NCBI RefSeq assembly: GCF_009687885.1
Contig: NZ_BLAF01000080.1
Coordinates: forward strand, 1-45,448
DNA from: Acrocarpospora pleiomorpha
GTDB lineage: Bacteria > Actinomycetota > Actinomycetes > Streptosporangiales > Streptosporangiaceae
Reading direction: 5' to 3'
DNA: 45,448 nt
The first letter of the stretch is position 1, and each line of letters begins with the position of its first letter. The notes under the pieces are model-generated. The model had not been told where the DNA came from. It saw nothing but the letters and a program-made list of their open reading frames with translations, and ran no database searches. Of the stretch, positions 23,583 through 31,102 are shown in pieces. The translations under genes and the position numbers were made by a program.

Positions 23583-24221
23583 GTGCGCACTCGTGACCCC
23601 CGCCCGAACCTTGATCGTGACCGCATTGTGCGCACGGCGTTGGCGGTGATCGACCGTGATGGGGTCGCGGGGTTGACGATGCGCAAGTTCGGGGCCGAGC
23701 TCGGTGTGGATCCGATGGCGGTCTATTACTACTTGCCGGACAAGGGTGCGTTGTTCGATGCGGTGGTGGAGGCGGTCCACGACGAGATGGGGGAGCTGGA
23801 GGTTGGGCCGGACGCGACGTGGCAGTCGGTGGTGTGGGAGGCGTCGCAGCGGATGCGGACGGTGCTCCGGCGGCACCCGCACACGGTTCCGTTGATCGGC
23901 ACTCGGCCCGTGCTGTCGCCGAAGATGCTGGCGGCCAGCGATCGGTTGATCGGGCAGCTGGTGGATACCGGTTTGACCGCGGCGACCGCCCTGAACATTT
24001 TGGCTTGCGTGCGGGCCTTCACGATCGGCTATCTGTTGATCGAGGTCGGTGTGCCGGCCGGGCCGCCGATCGAGAAGGCGGGAGAGGTGGGGGACGTCAT
24101 GGCGGGCTATCCCGCGCTGGCGGCGGGCATGGCGCAGGGCTACGACCCGGATCGGCAGTTCGATCTGGGGTTGCGCGCGCTCGTGGATGGCTGGGTGGCC
24201 TCGGCCGGTTCAGGTCACTGA
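23583..24221 (+). CDS. TetR-family transcriptional regulator
   Basis: GTG 23583 gives 212 residues. The N-terminal helix-turn-helix is clear: IVRTALAVIDRDGVAGLTMR, then FGAELGVDPMAVYYYLPDKG. The C-terminal domain (TWQSVVWEASQRMRTVLRRH onward) is of the TetR_C type that binds ligands. The gene converges on the multicopper oxidase gene and their ends overlap by 12 bases. The likely target is the 17-bp palindrome at 26224-26240 ahead of the oxidase operon; this link is inferred from position and operator form. Confidence 0.9.
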   Translation: MRTRDPRPNLDRDRIVRTALAVIDRDGVAGLTMRKFGAELGVDPMAVYYYLPDKGALFDAVVEAVHDEMGELEVGPDATWQSVVWEASQRMRTVLRRHPHTVPLIGTRPVLSPKMLAASDRLIGQLVDTGLTAATALNILACVRAFTIGYLLIEVGVPAGPPIEKAGEVGDVMAGYPALAAGMAQGYDPDRQFDLGLRALVDGWVASAGSGH

Positions 24222-25757
24222 GAAGTTGCCCATCATCATCATGTCCTCGTGTTCGAGGTTGTGGCAGTGGAAGACGTATGTGCCGGGATAGTCGGCGAAC
24301 GGGATGATGATTTCGGCGAGTTCTCCTGGTAGCAGGTCGAGGGTGTCTTTCCAGCCGTGATCAGTTGGTCTCGGTTCGCCGGTGCCGCGGGCGAGTACCT
24401 GGAAATGGCTCAGGTGCAGGTGTACCGGATGGTGCAGGTCACCGACGAGTTGCCAAATCTCGGTGGAGCCCAGGCGTGGGCGGGCATGGATGTGATCTGG
24501 GTGATAAGGCTCGCCGTTGATGAGCCAGCGGTGCGTTCCGTTGACGTCCTGCGATTGGAACACCATGCTGCGGGTCACCGTCGCGTCGGAGCGCAGCAGG
24601 GTGGGATAGTCACCGGCGAGGCGTTCGGGGATCCGCGTGTCGTCGGATGCCCTGTCGCCTACGCGGAACCGCATCACCAAGCCGGTGCGGTCGTCGCCGA
24701 ACTCGTTGATCAGCGTGACACGCTGACCGGGTGCCCAGCGAGAGAAGTCGACGATGACGTCCATCCGTTCGGCCGGAGCGAGATCGATGTGGTCGTGCGT
24801 GATCGGGGCGGGCAGCAGGCCGCCATCCGAGGCGATCTGGACCAGCGTGCCGCCGCCGGGCGGCGGCGGATCGAGGCGCAGCCGGTACCGGCGGGCGTTG
24901 GACGCGTTGAGCAGCCGAAGCCGGTAGCGGGCGCCGTCCACATCGGTGACCGGCCACGGTTGCCCGTTGACCAGGATCACGTCGCCGAGGACACCGGCCT
25001 GGTAGGGCGGGGTGACACCGGGAGTGTCCAGCAAGTCGTCCGACACGCTGGGATACAGCAGCGAACCGTCGCGGTCGAAGGCCCGATCGGCGATCATCAG
25101 CGGGAGATCACGAGGTCCGCTGGGGAGCGGCAGCGCCTCCTCTTCATCGTCAGTGATCAGATGGAAACCGGCGAGGCCACGCCACACTCCAGGACCGGTG
25201 AAGTCCATTCGGTGATCGTGATACCAGAGCGTGGCCGCAGGCTGGTTCATCGGGTACTCGTACTGGCGGTGCCTAACCGTCACCGCCCCGGCGTGATGAC
25301 CGCGGTGGTCACGCATGGCCTCGGGCAGGAGGAAGTCCGTCGGGTACCCGTCGTGAGCGGCGGGGGTGTGTCCCCCGTGCAGATGCACCACCGTCGGGAC
25401 CGGCAGTTCGTTGCGGTGCGTCACCGTGACCGGCCTGCCCCGCCGAGTGCGCAATGTCGGTCTCGGAAAGATGCCGTTATATCCCCAGATAGGAGTCGAC
25501 ACGCCGTCGAGAATGTCGGCCTGCCCGACCCGCTGCACCACGTCGTAACGCTCCCCATCGGTGACCGACGTCGGCCGCAGGACCGGTGGCACCGTGAGGC
25601 GTCGGGTGAAGGGCGCCGGCAATGCCCTGCGGCTCCGCAGCAGCGTGCCGGTGGACGACGATCCGCTGACCCCGACGGTCAGCGGGATCCCCAATCCGAG
25701 GACACCGGCGCCCAAGGCCGCGCCCACCAGCAACCGGTGGCGGCTCAGCCCGCTCAC
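24210..25757 (-). CDS. Multicopper oxidase (CotA/bilirubin-oxidase type)
   Basis: GTG 25757 overlaps the upstream stop (GTGA) and gives 515 residues, usual for three-domain laccase-like enzymes. All four copper motifs are present: VVHLHGGHT, LWYHDHRMD, HPVHLHLSHF and the T1/T3 motif HCHNLEHEDMMMM. The enzyme oxidises phenols, bilirubin-like compounds or metals with reduction of oxygen to water. The N-terminus has a hydrophobic stretch (LLVGAALGAGVLGLGIPLTV) preceded by SRHR, so it is probably exported, but the twin-arginine motif is imperfect. It is co-transcribed with the membrane protein upstream and probably controlled by the adjacent TetR regulator. Confidence 0.93.
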   Translation of the reverse strand: MSGLSRHRLLVGAALGAGVLGLGIPLTVGVSGSSSTGTLLRSRRALPAPFTRRLTVPPVLRPTSVTDGERYDVVQRVGQADILDGVSTPIWGYNGIFPRPTLRTRRGRPVTVTHRNELPVPTVVHLHGGHTPAAHDGYPTDFLLPEAMRDHRGHHAGAVTVRHRQYEYPMNQPAATLWYHDHRMDFTGPGVWRGLAGFHLITDDEEEALPLPSGPRDLPLMIADRAFDRDGSLLYPSVSDDLLDTPGVTPPYQAGVLGDVILVNGQPWPVTDVDGARYRLRLLNASNARRYRLRLDPPPPGGGTLVQIASDGGLLPAPITHDHIDLAPAERMDVIVDFSRWAPGQRVTLINEFGDDRTGLVMRFRVGDRASDDTRIPERLAGDYPTLLRSDATVTRSMVFQSQDVNGTHRWLINGEPYHPDHIHARPRLGSTEIWQLVGDLHHPVHLHLSHFQVLARGTGEPRPTDHGWKDTLDLLPGELAEIIIPFADYPGTYVFHCHNLEHEDMMMMGNFSVT

Positions 25758-26167
25758 GCGTCAGCCCCCGGCGGCGCGCGCCACGCCCAGACCGCCACCG
25801 CGGTCGCGGCCATGATGATCGCCACGCCCAGCGGAATGTGCAGCGTGAGGATCCGTCCGAAACCGAGCGAATTCTGAGTCGAGGTCAAGCCCAGCAGCCC
25901 GACCACGAACACCACCGGCCACCACGACCGGCGACCCCACACCGTGATGATCAGCGCTATCGGGATCGCCAGGATCAGCAGCATGTCGATGACCGCGGCA
26001 GTGTTCTGATGCGCCAACAGCGATGAATACGTTCCGGACAGAAACTGGCCAGCGAGGATCGGCTGCAGATAACACAGTGCCGCCACCAAAGAGACGATGA
26101 CCCGGTAAGGCCACAGAAACCAGCGGACGTCACGCCGCCGCCTCAGGGTCTGCTCATCAACGTTCAT
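25754..26167 (-). CDS. Four-helix integral membrane protein of the oxidase operon
   Basis: ATG 26167 gives 137 residues; the frame is open to 26251, with another ATG at 26203. Four hydrophobic helices are visible: YRVIVSLVAALCYLQPILAG, MLLILAIPIALIITVWG, WWPVVFVVGLLGL and IPLGVAIIMAATAVAVWAW. The helical pattern resembles small heme- or quinone-linked membrane subunits, but no ligand motif is conclusive. Its stop overlaps the oxidase start, so the two are coupled and the protein may help supply or anchor the oxidase. Confidence 0.75.
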   Translation of the reverse strand: MNVDEQTLRRRRDVRWFLWPYRVIVSLVAALCYLQPILAGQFLSGTYSSLLAHQNTAAVIDMLLILAIPIALIITVWGRRSWWPVVFVVGLLGLTSTQNSLGFGRILTLHIPLGVAIIMAATAVAVWAWRAPPGADA

Positions 26168-26223
26168 CACCCAGCCCGGTCGGCCATGGAGTCCGGTGCG
26201 CATGGCACACGCCCTGGCCTCCT

Positions 26224-26240
26224 TTTCTACGGTGTAGAAA
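26224..26240. promoter_or_regulatory. Palindromic operator ahead of the oxidase operon (probable TetR site)
   Basis: TTTCTAC-GGT-GTAGAAA is a perfect 7-bp inverted repeat with a 3-bp spacer, 57 bases upstream of ATG 26167. Size and symmetry fit a TetR-family dimer, and a TetR gene lies at the far end of the operon. Confidence 0.6.
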
Positions 26241-26345
26241 TAGCCTACCATCGCCGTTCAGCGGTGGCCGGCGCCTCTCCTCCGTTTCCAGGGGTTCGAC
26301 CTCAAGACACCGCGTGATCGATCGTTGTGACATGTGTGAGGCAGA

Positions 26346-26930
26346 TCACTCCACCGGCTCGGCGTTCCTCCAGAACGGGTCCCGGCCGATGAAACCCAGC
26401 AGTTTGGTCTGGGTATCCGCATCGCCGGGTACGTCGACTCGGGCGCCGTACTGGCCGGAAGAACGGAGAATCTGCTCCATCTGCTCCATCCCGCCGAGGA
26501 GTTGAGCGCAGAAGTCGGGGTCCAGCCGGTCGTCCTGGCCGGTGGCCCGGGAAAGATCCCAGGTGTGCATGAACACGTCGGCGGTGTAGAACTGGTCGAT
26601 CGCGGTCGCCAGCGGCACGCGGCCGATGTGCGGGTTGGTGAGCTCCCGGTGCGCCGTCTCCGGATCGTCCAGCACCGCCTGCACACCGTCGCAGTGAACC
26701 TGCCACGCGGCGACCGGGTTCTCGTCCACTGACGGTCCGCGGGACAGTTCGATGCCGGCACCGGAGGCAAGGAACCCAGGGAACCAGTCGGTCAGGTGTC
26801 GTACGACGTCGCGGGCGGCCCAGTCGGCGACCGGGGATGGCACGTCCCAGGATCGGGTGCCGCGGACCCGGTCCGTGAACAGCCCGGCAACCTGGCGGTG
26901 CCGCTCGGCCGGGCGGTCAGACAGCGCCAT
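26346..26930 (-). CDS. TIGR03086-type metal-binding protein (DinB / maleylpyruvate isomerase-like)
   Basis: ATG 26930 overlaps the SRPBCC gene by 14 bases and gives 194 residues. The sequence fits the mycothiol-dependent maleylpyruvate isomerase / DinB four-helix fold: WDVPSPVADWAARDVVRHLT with a metal-ligand His, then FYTADVFMHTWDLSRATG, the conserved second metal site. These proteins probably bind a divalent metal and use or relate to mycothiol, the actinomycete thiol. It is the third gene of an ArsR-SRPBCC-DinB operon, a combination seen in small stress or xenobiotic-response operons. The exact substrate is unknown. Confidence 0.85.
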   Translation of the reverse strand: MALSDRPAERHRQVAGLFTDRVRGTRSWDVPSPVADWAARDVVRHLTDWFPGFLASGAGIELSRGPSVDENPVAAWQVHCDGVQAVLDDPETAHRELTNPHIGRVPLATAIDQFYTADVFMHTWDLSRATGQDDRLDPDFCAQLLGGMEQMEQILRSSGQYGARVDVPGDADTQTKLLGFIGRDPFWRNAEPVE

Positions 26931-27399
26931 CGATGATCATCCGTTCCAGCTTCGCGTAACCCTCGTTGACACCGACTTCCATACCGCTGCGCAGCCACGC
27001 GTCGCGGCCTTCGAAGCTGTCGACCAGCGACTGCGTTCGTAGCCGCGTACGGCCGTCGCCCAGGTCCTCGAACCACAACGTCTCCAGCGCGACTCCGTCG
27101 GGATCGCCCTCGAATGTGAAGGTCTGCACGATACGGTCCGGCCGTACCTCGTGGAAGCAGCCGCGGAACGCGTACTCCGTGCCGTCGTGCACCGAGACGT
27201 ACCGCCAGCTGCCGCCGGTGGACGCGTCCCAGTGCTCGATCCGGGTGGCCATGGCGTTGGGGCCCACCCACTGGGCGAACAGCACGGGATCGGTGTGGGC
27301 GCGGAAAAGGTGCTCGGGTGTTGCCGCGAAGTCACGAGTCATCCGGATGACCGGCACTTTCGGGTCGGCTTCGATGGCTGTCTCTGTGATCCTGTTCAT
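26917..27399 (-). CDS. SRPBCC / AHSA1-family protein
   Basis: ATG 27399 gives 160 residues with the typical START-like pattern: VIRMTRDFAATPEHLFRAHT, then DPVLFAQWVGPNAM, GGSWRYVSVHDGTEYAFRG and a C-terminal helix (WLRSGMEVGVNEGYAKLERM). Such proteins form a hydrophobic ligand-binding cavity. The gene is the second of the operon, and its start lies inside the end of the ArsR gene (68 bp overlap in another frame). ArsR-SRPBCC pairs are widespread in actinomycetes and the regulator normally controls its own pair. Confidence 0.93.
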   Translation of the reverse strand: MNRITETAIEADPKVPVIRMTRDFAATPEHLFRAHTDPVLFAQWVGPNAMATRIEHWDASTGGSWRYVSVHDGTEYAFRGCFHEVRPDRIVQTFTFEGDPDGVALETLWFEDLGDGRTRLRTQSLVDSFEGRDAWLRSGMEVGVNEGYAKLERMIIDGAV

Positions 27400-27727
27400 G
27401 CTCGTCTCCCTTCATCGCCGCCAGGACGGCGTCGAGGCGGCGGTAACGCTGCTCGGCGCGCCCCCGGTAGCGCTCGATCCAGGTGTCCATCAGGTCGAAG
27501 GCCTGCACCTCCAGGTGCACCGACCGGGGCTGCGGCCCTCGCGGCCGGCTGACGAGCCCGGCGTCCTCGAGCACCCGCAAGTGCTTGTAGACGGCCTGCA
27601 GCGTCATCCTGTACGGCTCCGCCAGCTGGCTCACGGTCGCGTCGCCCTCCGAGAGCCGGGCCACCATGTCGCGCCGGGTCGGATCCGCGAGAGCGGCGAA
27701 GACTCGGGACAGCGTGTCCGCGGTCAT
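27332..27727 (-). CDS. ArsR-family winged-helix regulator
   Basis: ATG 27727 follows GGAGG and gives 131 residues. The winged helix is plain: VFAALADPTRRDMVARLSEG, then TVSQLAEPYRMTLQAVYKHL, followed by RVLEDAGLVSRPRGP. No metal-binding Cys pair is seen, so it is not a classic metal sensor. The last 22 codons overlap the SRPBCC gene and read as unstructured, charged sequence. A palindrome directly upstream (27739-27758) is the probable autoregulatory operator. Confidence 0.92.
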   Translation of the reverse strand: MTADTLSRVFAALADPTRRDMVARLSEGDATVSQLAEPYRMTLQAVYKHLRVLEDAGLVSRPRGPQPRSVHLEVQAFDLMDTWIERYRGRAEQRYRRLDAVLAAMKGDEHEQDHRDSHRSRPESAGHPDDS

Positions 27728-27738
27728 CCGCCCTCCAG

Positions 27739-27758
27739 TTTCAACTCAATAGTTTAAA
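27739..27758. promoter_or_regulatory. Palindromic operator of the ArsR operon
   Basis: TTTCAACT-CAAT-AGTTTAAA is symmetric at all but one position per arm and lies 12-31 bases before the ArsR start, where it would cover the promoter. This form is typical for autoregulated ArsR genes paired with SRPBCC proteins. Confidence 0.55.
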
Positions 27759-27763
27759 GAACC

Positions 27764-28966
27764 CTAGGCCGTAGCTCGCCCGTCCGTCAACCTGCGCATC
27801 ACCGCGGGGTAACTCACCTGCCAGTACGCCACCGCGAGCAGCCCCACCACGATCCACCAGGCCGCCAACCCGCCCCCGAAGACCGCCAGCAGCACGGGAA
27901 CCAGGACGGCGGGCAGGGCCCAGCCGAGCAGCCAGCGCAGCGGGGCCCGGGCGGCGGCGCCCAGCACGGCGGAAGTCAGGAAGTAGGCGGTCATCCCGCC
28001 GCAGAGGGTCCACCGTACGGCGGCGGCGAGGTGGCCGTCGGCGTGCTCGGCCAGGGCGCCCAGCCCGGCGGCGGTGGCCGCGACTCCGGCGGTCATCGCG
28101 AAGTGGGCGGGCAGCGTGATCCGGGCCCGCAACCCGCCGAACCCGGGCACCGCGGCGGCGCCGTACTCCAGGGTGAGCCACCACAGGCAGACCAGCAGGC
28201 CGAACCCGGCCAGCGCGGCGACGCTGAAGGCGGGCGTCCAGCTGATCTCGCCCGCCGCCACCACGACCTGCATGACCGCCTCGCCGAGCACGATGATCAC
28301 GAACAGCCCCAGCCGCTCGCCCAGGTGCGGGACGTTGAGCCGGGCCCCGGCCGGGAGCACGATCCGCCGAGGCACCCGGCCGCGCAAGTAGGCCCGCTCA
28401 CGCCGGCGGTGGGCCTCGTCGCGCAGACCGGCCAGCCTCTGCTCGGGATGACGGCTCTGCAGGTACGAGATGAGGATGTCGGCCGCCGTGCCGAGGCCCC
28501 AGAGCCAGTATCGGCCGGGCGCCGGCACCCAGATCGAGATCAGCCAGGGTAGGAGGCCCGTGCCGTACTGAGCGGCGGGCCAGGCGCCGAGGAAGGTGCC
28601 GGTCCGGCTCCAGGTGCGGGTGGCGAGCACCCGGCAGGCCACGTACGCGATGGCGAACGCGCGCGCCCGGTCCCCGGCGGCTTCCGGGATGGCGGCGGCC
28701 ATCACCGCGATGCCGAACATGGCGATCAGCATGGACTGGCGGCGGGTGCGCTCCCCGGCCACGTTGGCGTAGAGGGTGAAGCTGGTCCAGACGCTCCACA
28801 CCGCGTAGTAGAGCACGATGAACAGGCCCGCGTCGGCGAGTCCGATCGGGTGGCCAGGGCTGGGGTGGAGCACGTGCGCCAGCTGGGCGACCGCGACCAC
28901 GATGATCAGATCGAAGAACAGCTCAAGCCAGCTGGCATGCCGCTCCGGAACCTCCTGCTCAGCCAT
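27764..28966 (-). CDS. LtrA-family (low temperature requirement) membrane protein
   Basis: ATG 28966 gives 400 residues. The N-terminal motif ASWLELFFDLIIVVAVAQLAH is the hallmark of the LtrA family, and LGLFVIIVLGEAVMQVV is its second conserved block. About 10-12 hydrophobic segments span the sequence, so it is an integral membrane protein. The family is widespread in actinomycetes, and its transport or signalling role is not established. It lies 36 bp upstream of the ArsR gene on the same strand, with the ArsR operator between them, so it is probably a separate transcription unit. Confidence 0.93.
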   Translation of the reverse strand: MAEQEVPERHASWLELFFDLIIVVAVAQLAHVLHPSPGHPIGLADAGLFIVLYYAVWSVWTSFTLYANVAGERTRRQSMLIAMFGIAVMAAAIPEAAGDRARAFAIAYVACRVLATRTWSRTGTFLGAWPAAQYGTGLLPWLISIWVPAPGRYWLWGLGTAADILISYLQSRHPEQRLAGLRDEAHRRRERAYLRGRVPRRIVLPAGARLNVPHLGERLGLFVIIVLGEAVMQVVVAAGEISWTPAFSVAALAGFGLLVCLWWLTLEYGAAAVPGFGGLRARITLPAHFAMTAGVAATAAGLGALAEHADGHLAAAVRWTLCGGMTAYFLTSAVLGAAARAPLRWLLGWALPAVLVPVLLAVFGGGLAAWWIVVGLLAVAYWQVSYPAVMRRLTDGRATA

Positions 28967-29145
28967 GACCTGCAAGGTACTGGCATGGGCGGTTCACGCC
29001 AATTCGTACCAGGGGATGCCAATGTCACCCTTCCGGTGGGTGGCCTGCCTCCACCCGATCGGCGATCATGATTCGGCCGCTTCGGGGGACCCGGCACTCT
29101 CGTGAACGCCGGGTTCATTCGCACCACGCCCGCTAGGAGGCGGCC

Positions 29146-30810
29146 ATGCACCGTCAGCGAACCAAGCCCAAGAAGAAGGCCGGCTCCACATCCGGGTCGG
29201 AGGAGGAGCAAGGTTCCATAGCTCCGGCCCGTACGCCAGGTCAGGACCTTCCCACGCCGATCGTGCTGGCCCAGACGCCCACCATCGCGACGACGAAGCC
29301 GCTGCCGGAGCCTCCGGTGAAGTTCTCTCGGCCTGCCCTGGAGATCCAGGAGCCCGATCCGCAGCGTACGACTCCGCGACCTCTTCAGCTCGTCCGTCGA
29401 GAGCCCAAGGTGCGGCCGACGCGCATCATGCTCCGGCAAACCCCCGACGGCCCTGTCGAGTTTCCGATGCGATACGCGCCGCTCCTCCAAAATCCGGGGG
29501 AAAGCACCACCACGTCGTCTGACGAAGAGCCACTGGTCACCCTGACGCCATCCATCCAGCCGCGTTCGCGGCAACCGGTGCTGAACACGACGCCCTCACT
29601 CACGCCGCCGAAGAAACAGCCGGTCCAACTGCCGAGCACATCGCTCACCCCGAAGAAGCCGGCGCCGCAGATTCTGAGCAATCCCAGCAGGCTGGGGATC
29701 GGGCCGACCGAATCCTCCCCCGCCCCCCGAGAGCGCAAGATGCGGCGGGAGAAGGTCCAGCGTTTCGAGGAGTCCGACGTCAGCGGGCCGGAGCGGCCGG
29801 CGAGGCTGACGACCCGTGAGGAGGGTGGCCCGTCGCAGCGGACGAGGTCCCCCAGCGGGAGATCGCAGACGCTGGCCTTGACGAAGCGACGCGGAACCCG
29901 GCTGGAGGACATGGACCGGCAGGACGAGACCCGCTACCGCTTGAATGCGGCCCGCGACATGGCGTTCGTCCAGTCTCTCTACAACGACCTGTTCCTCGAC
30001 GGCGTACTCGCCGCCGACACCAGGACAGTGCAGCAGGACATCTACCGGAGGCTGGGCTTCAGCGCACTCGGCTACCTGGAAAAGGCGATCACGGAAGCGG
30101 AGGTCTTCCAGCTCATCGCGGGCGCCGGGCCCGGGACGTACAACGTCGTCAACCAGCTCATGGCGTTGGCTGGCACGGATATTCGTGAGGCGCTGAAGAT
30201 CGGGGACTATGTCTCCTTCTCGAATGCCCGGTATCCGGGCTTCCGCGCTACCCAGGAGCAACGGCAACGCCGTCTCATCGTGAACGTCGCCAACCAGCAG
30301 GCGAGTATCAAGATCATGCAGGGGCTCCTGCCGCTGTTCAACGACAAGACCGTCGAAAGGTACTTCAAGGAGGTCAAGGTGTTCCTCTCCACCGTGGCCC
30401 TGCCTCTGGAGGATGTGAAGAACGACAAGCTCGTCGTCTACTACGACGTCGGCCCGGTCCAGGAGGACAGCAGCGACTACGTCGGCGACCAGCTCGCGAC
30501 CATGATCTACGCCATGATCCAGCCGGGGGACGTCGACGAGACGATCACACCGTTCTACTCCGAGCTGATGCCCGCCGTCTCCTGGGCCGAGGACGCGCTG
30601 GACTTCGCACCCGAGTTCAGGGGGCTCAGCTTCACCCAGTCCCGCGCCCTGGCCATCGCCACGGCGATGCGATTCGCGGACGACAGGTGGGACAAGACAG
30701 GCGAGACGGTCGGCAGCGCCGAGGACTTGATGAAGCTCATCCAGATGGCCTTCATGGTGCACGGCATCCACCCGGCCATGCCCCACCGCCACAAGCCCTC
30801 GACCATGTGA
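29146..30810 (+). CDS. HopA1-like effector-family protein with long disordered N-terminus
   Basis: ATG 29146 follows a perfect AGGAGG and gives 554 residues. Residues 1-260 are Pro/Ser/Thr/Lys-rich, with no signal peptide and no predicted structure. Residues about 270-550 form a folded domain whose end, NDKLVVYYDVG followed by TPFYSELMPAVSWAEDA and GLSFTQSRALAIATAM, resembles the HopA1 family. HopA1 was found in type III effectors, and relatives act as lyases in class V lanthipeptide making. No lanthipeptide precursor, kinase partner or secretion gene lies next to it. It may be an injected or toxin-type protein, or a modification enzyme. The domain call is by motif memory. Confidence 0.6.
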   Translation: MHRQRTKPKKKAGSTSGSEEEQGSIAPARTPGQDLPTPIVLAQTPTIATTKPLPEPPVKFSRPALEIQEPDPQRTTPRPLQLVRREPKVRPTRIMLRQTPDGPVEFPMRYAPLLQNPGESTTTSSDEEPLVTLTPSIQPRSRQPVLNTTPSLTPPKKQPVQLPSTSLTPKKPAPQILSNPSRLGIGPTESSPAPRERKMRREKVQRFEESDVSGPERPARLTTREEGGPSQRTRSPSGRSQTLALTKRRGTRLEDMDRQDETRYRLNAARDMAFVQSLYNDLFLDGVLAADTRTVQQDIYRRLGFSALGYLEKAITEAEVFQLIAGAGPGTYNVVNQLMALAGTDIREALKIGDYVSFSNARYPGFRATQEQRQRRLIVNVANQQASIKIMQGLLPLFNDKTVERYFKEVKVFLSTVALPLEDVKNDKLVVYYDVGPVQEDSSDYVGDQLATMIYAMIQPGDVDETITPFYSELMPAVSWAEDALDFAPEFRGLSFTQSRALAIATAMRFADDRWDKTGETVGSAEDLMKLIQMAFMVHGIHPAMPHRHKPSTM

Positions 30811-30834
30811 CGTCCCACCTCATAGATTCCTACG

Positions 30835-30942
30835 CACACATGTGACCGAAGAAGCCGGGCCCATTGCATGTGTCCTTAACAGCACCATTACACGGCGCTC
30901 CATGTGTTGACGTTGACATGCATATGGTGTTACACACATATG
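30835..30942 (+). promoter_or_regulatory. Promoter and palindrome cluster before the sulfatase cluster
   Basis: Several ACACAT/ATGTGT motifs occur: CACACATGTG at 30835-30844, CATGTGT at 30867-30873 and at 30901-30907, and a palindrome at 30921-30942 in which two CATATG arms flank GTGTTACAC. TTGACA at 30913-30918 is a good -35 box, placing the -10 inside the right arm of the palindrome. A repressor bound there would block transcription. The PadR-type regulator encoded at 34617 is the natural candidate. The leader to the GH1 start is about 160 bases long and holds no ORF I trust. Confidence 0.5.
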
Positions 30943-31102
30943 ACTCGCGCGGGAACACCCGACACCGCGCGACGTGAGATAGCGCGATCACCGAACTACG
31001 CCACGGCGTTGGACCGTGGCGTGGTCCCGCCCCGATCAGGTCTTGAGCTTCAGGGACCCACGTCGGCCGGTGATCGCGTGGACGTGACACCGAGGAGTGA
31101 CG

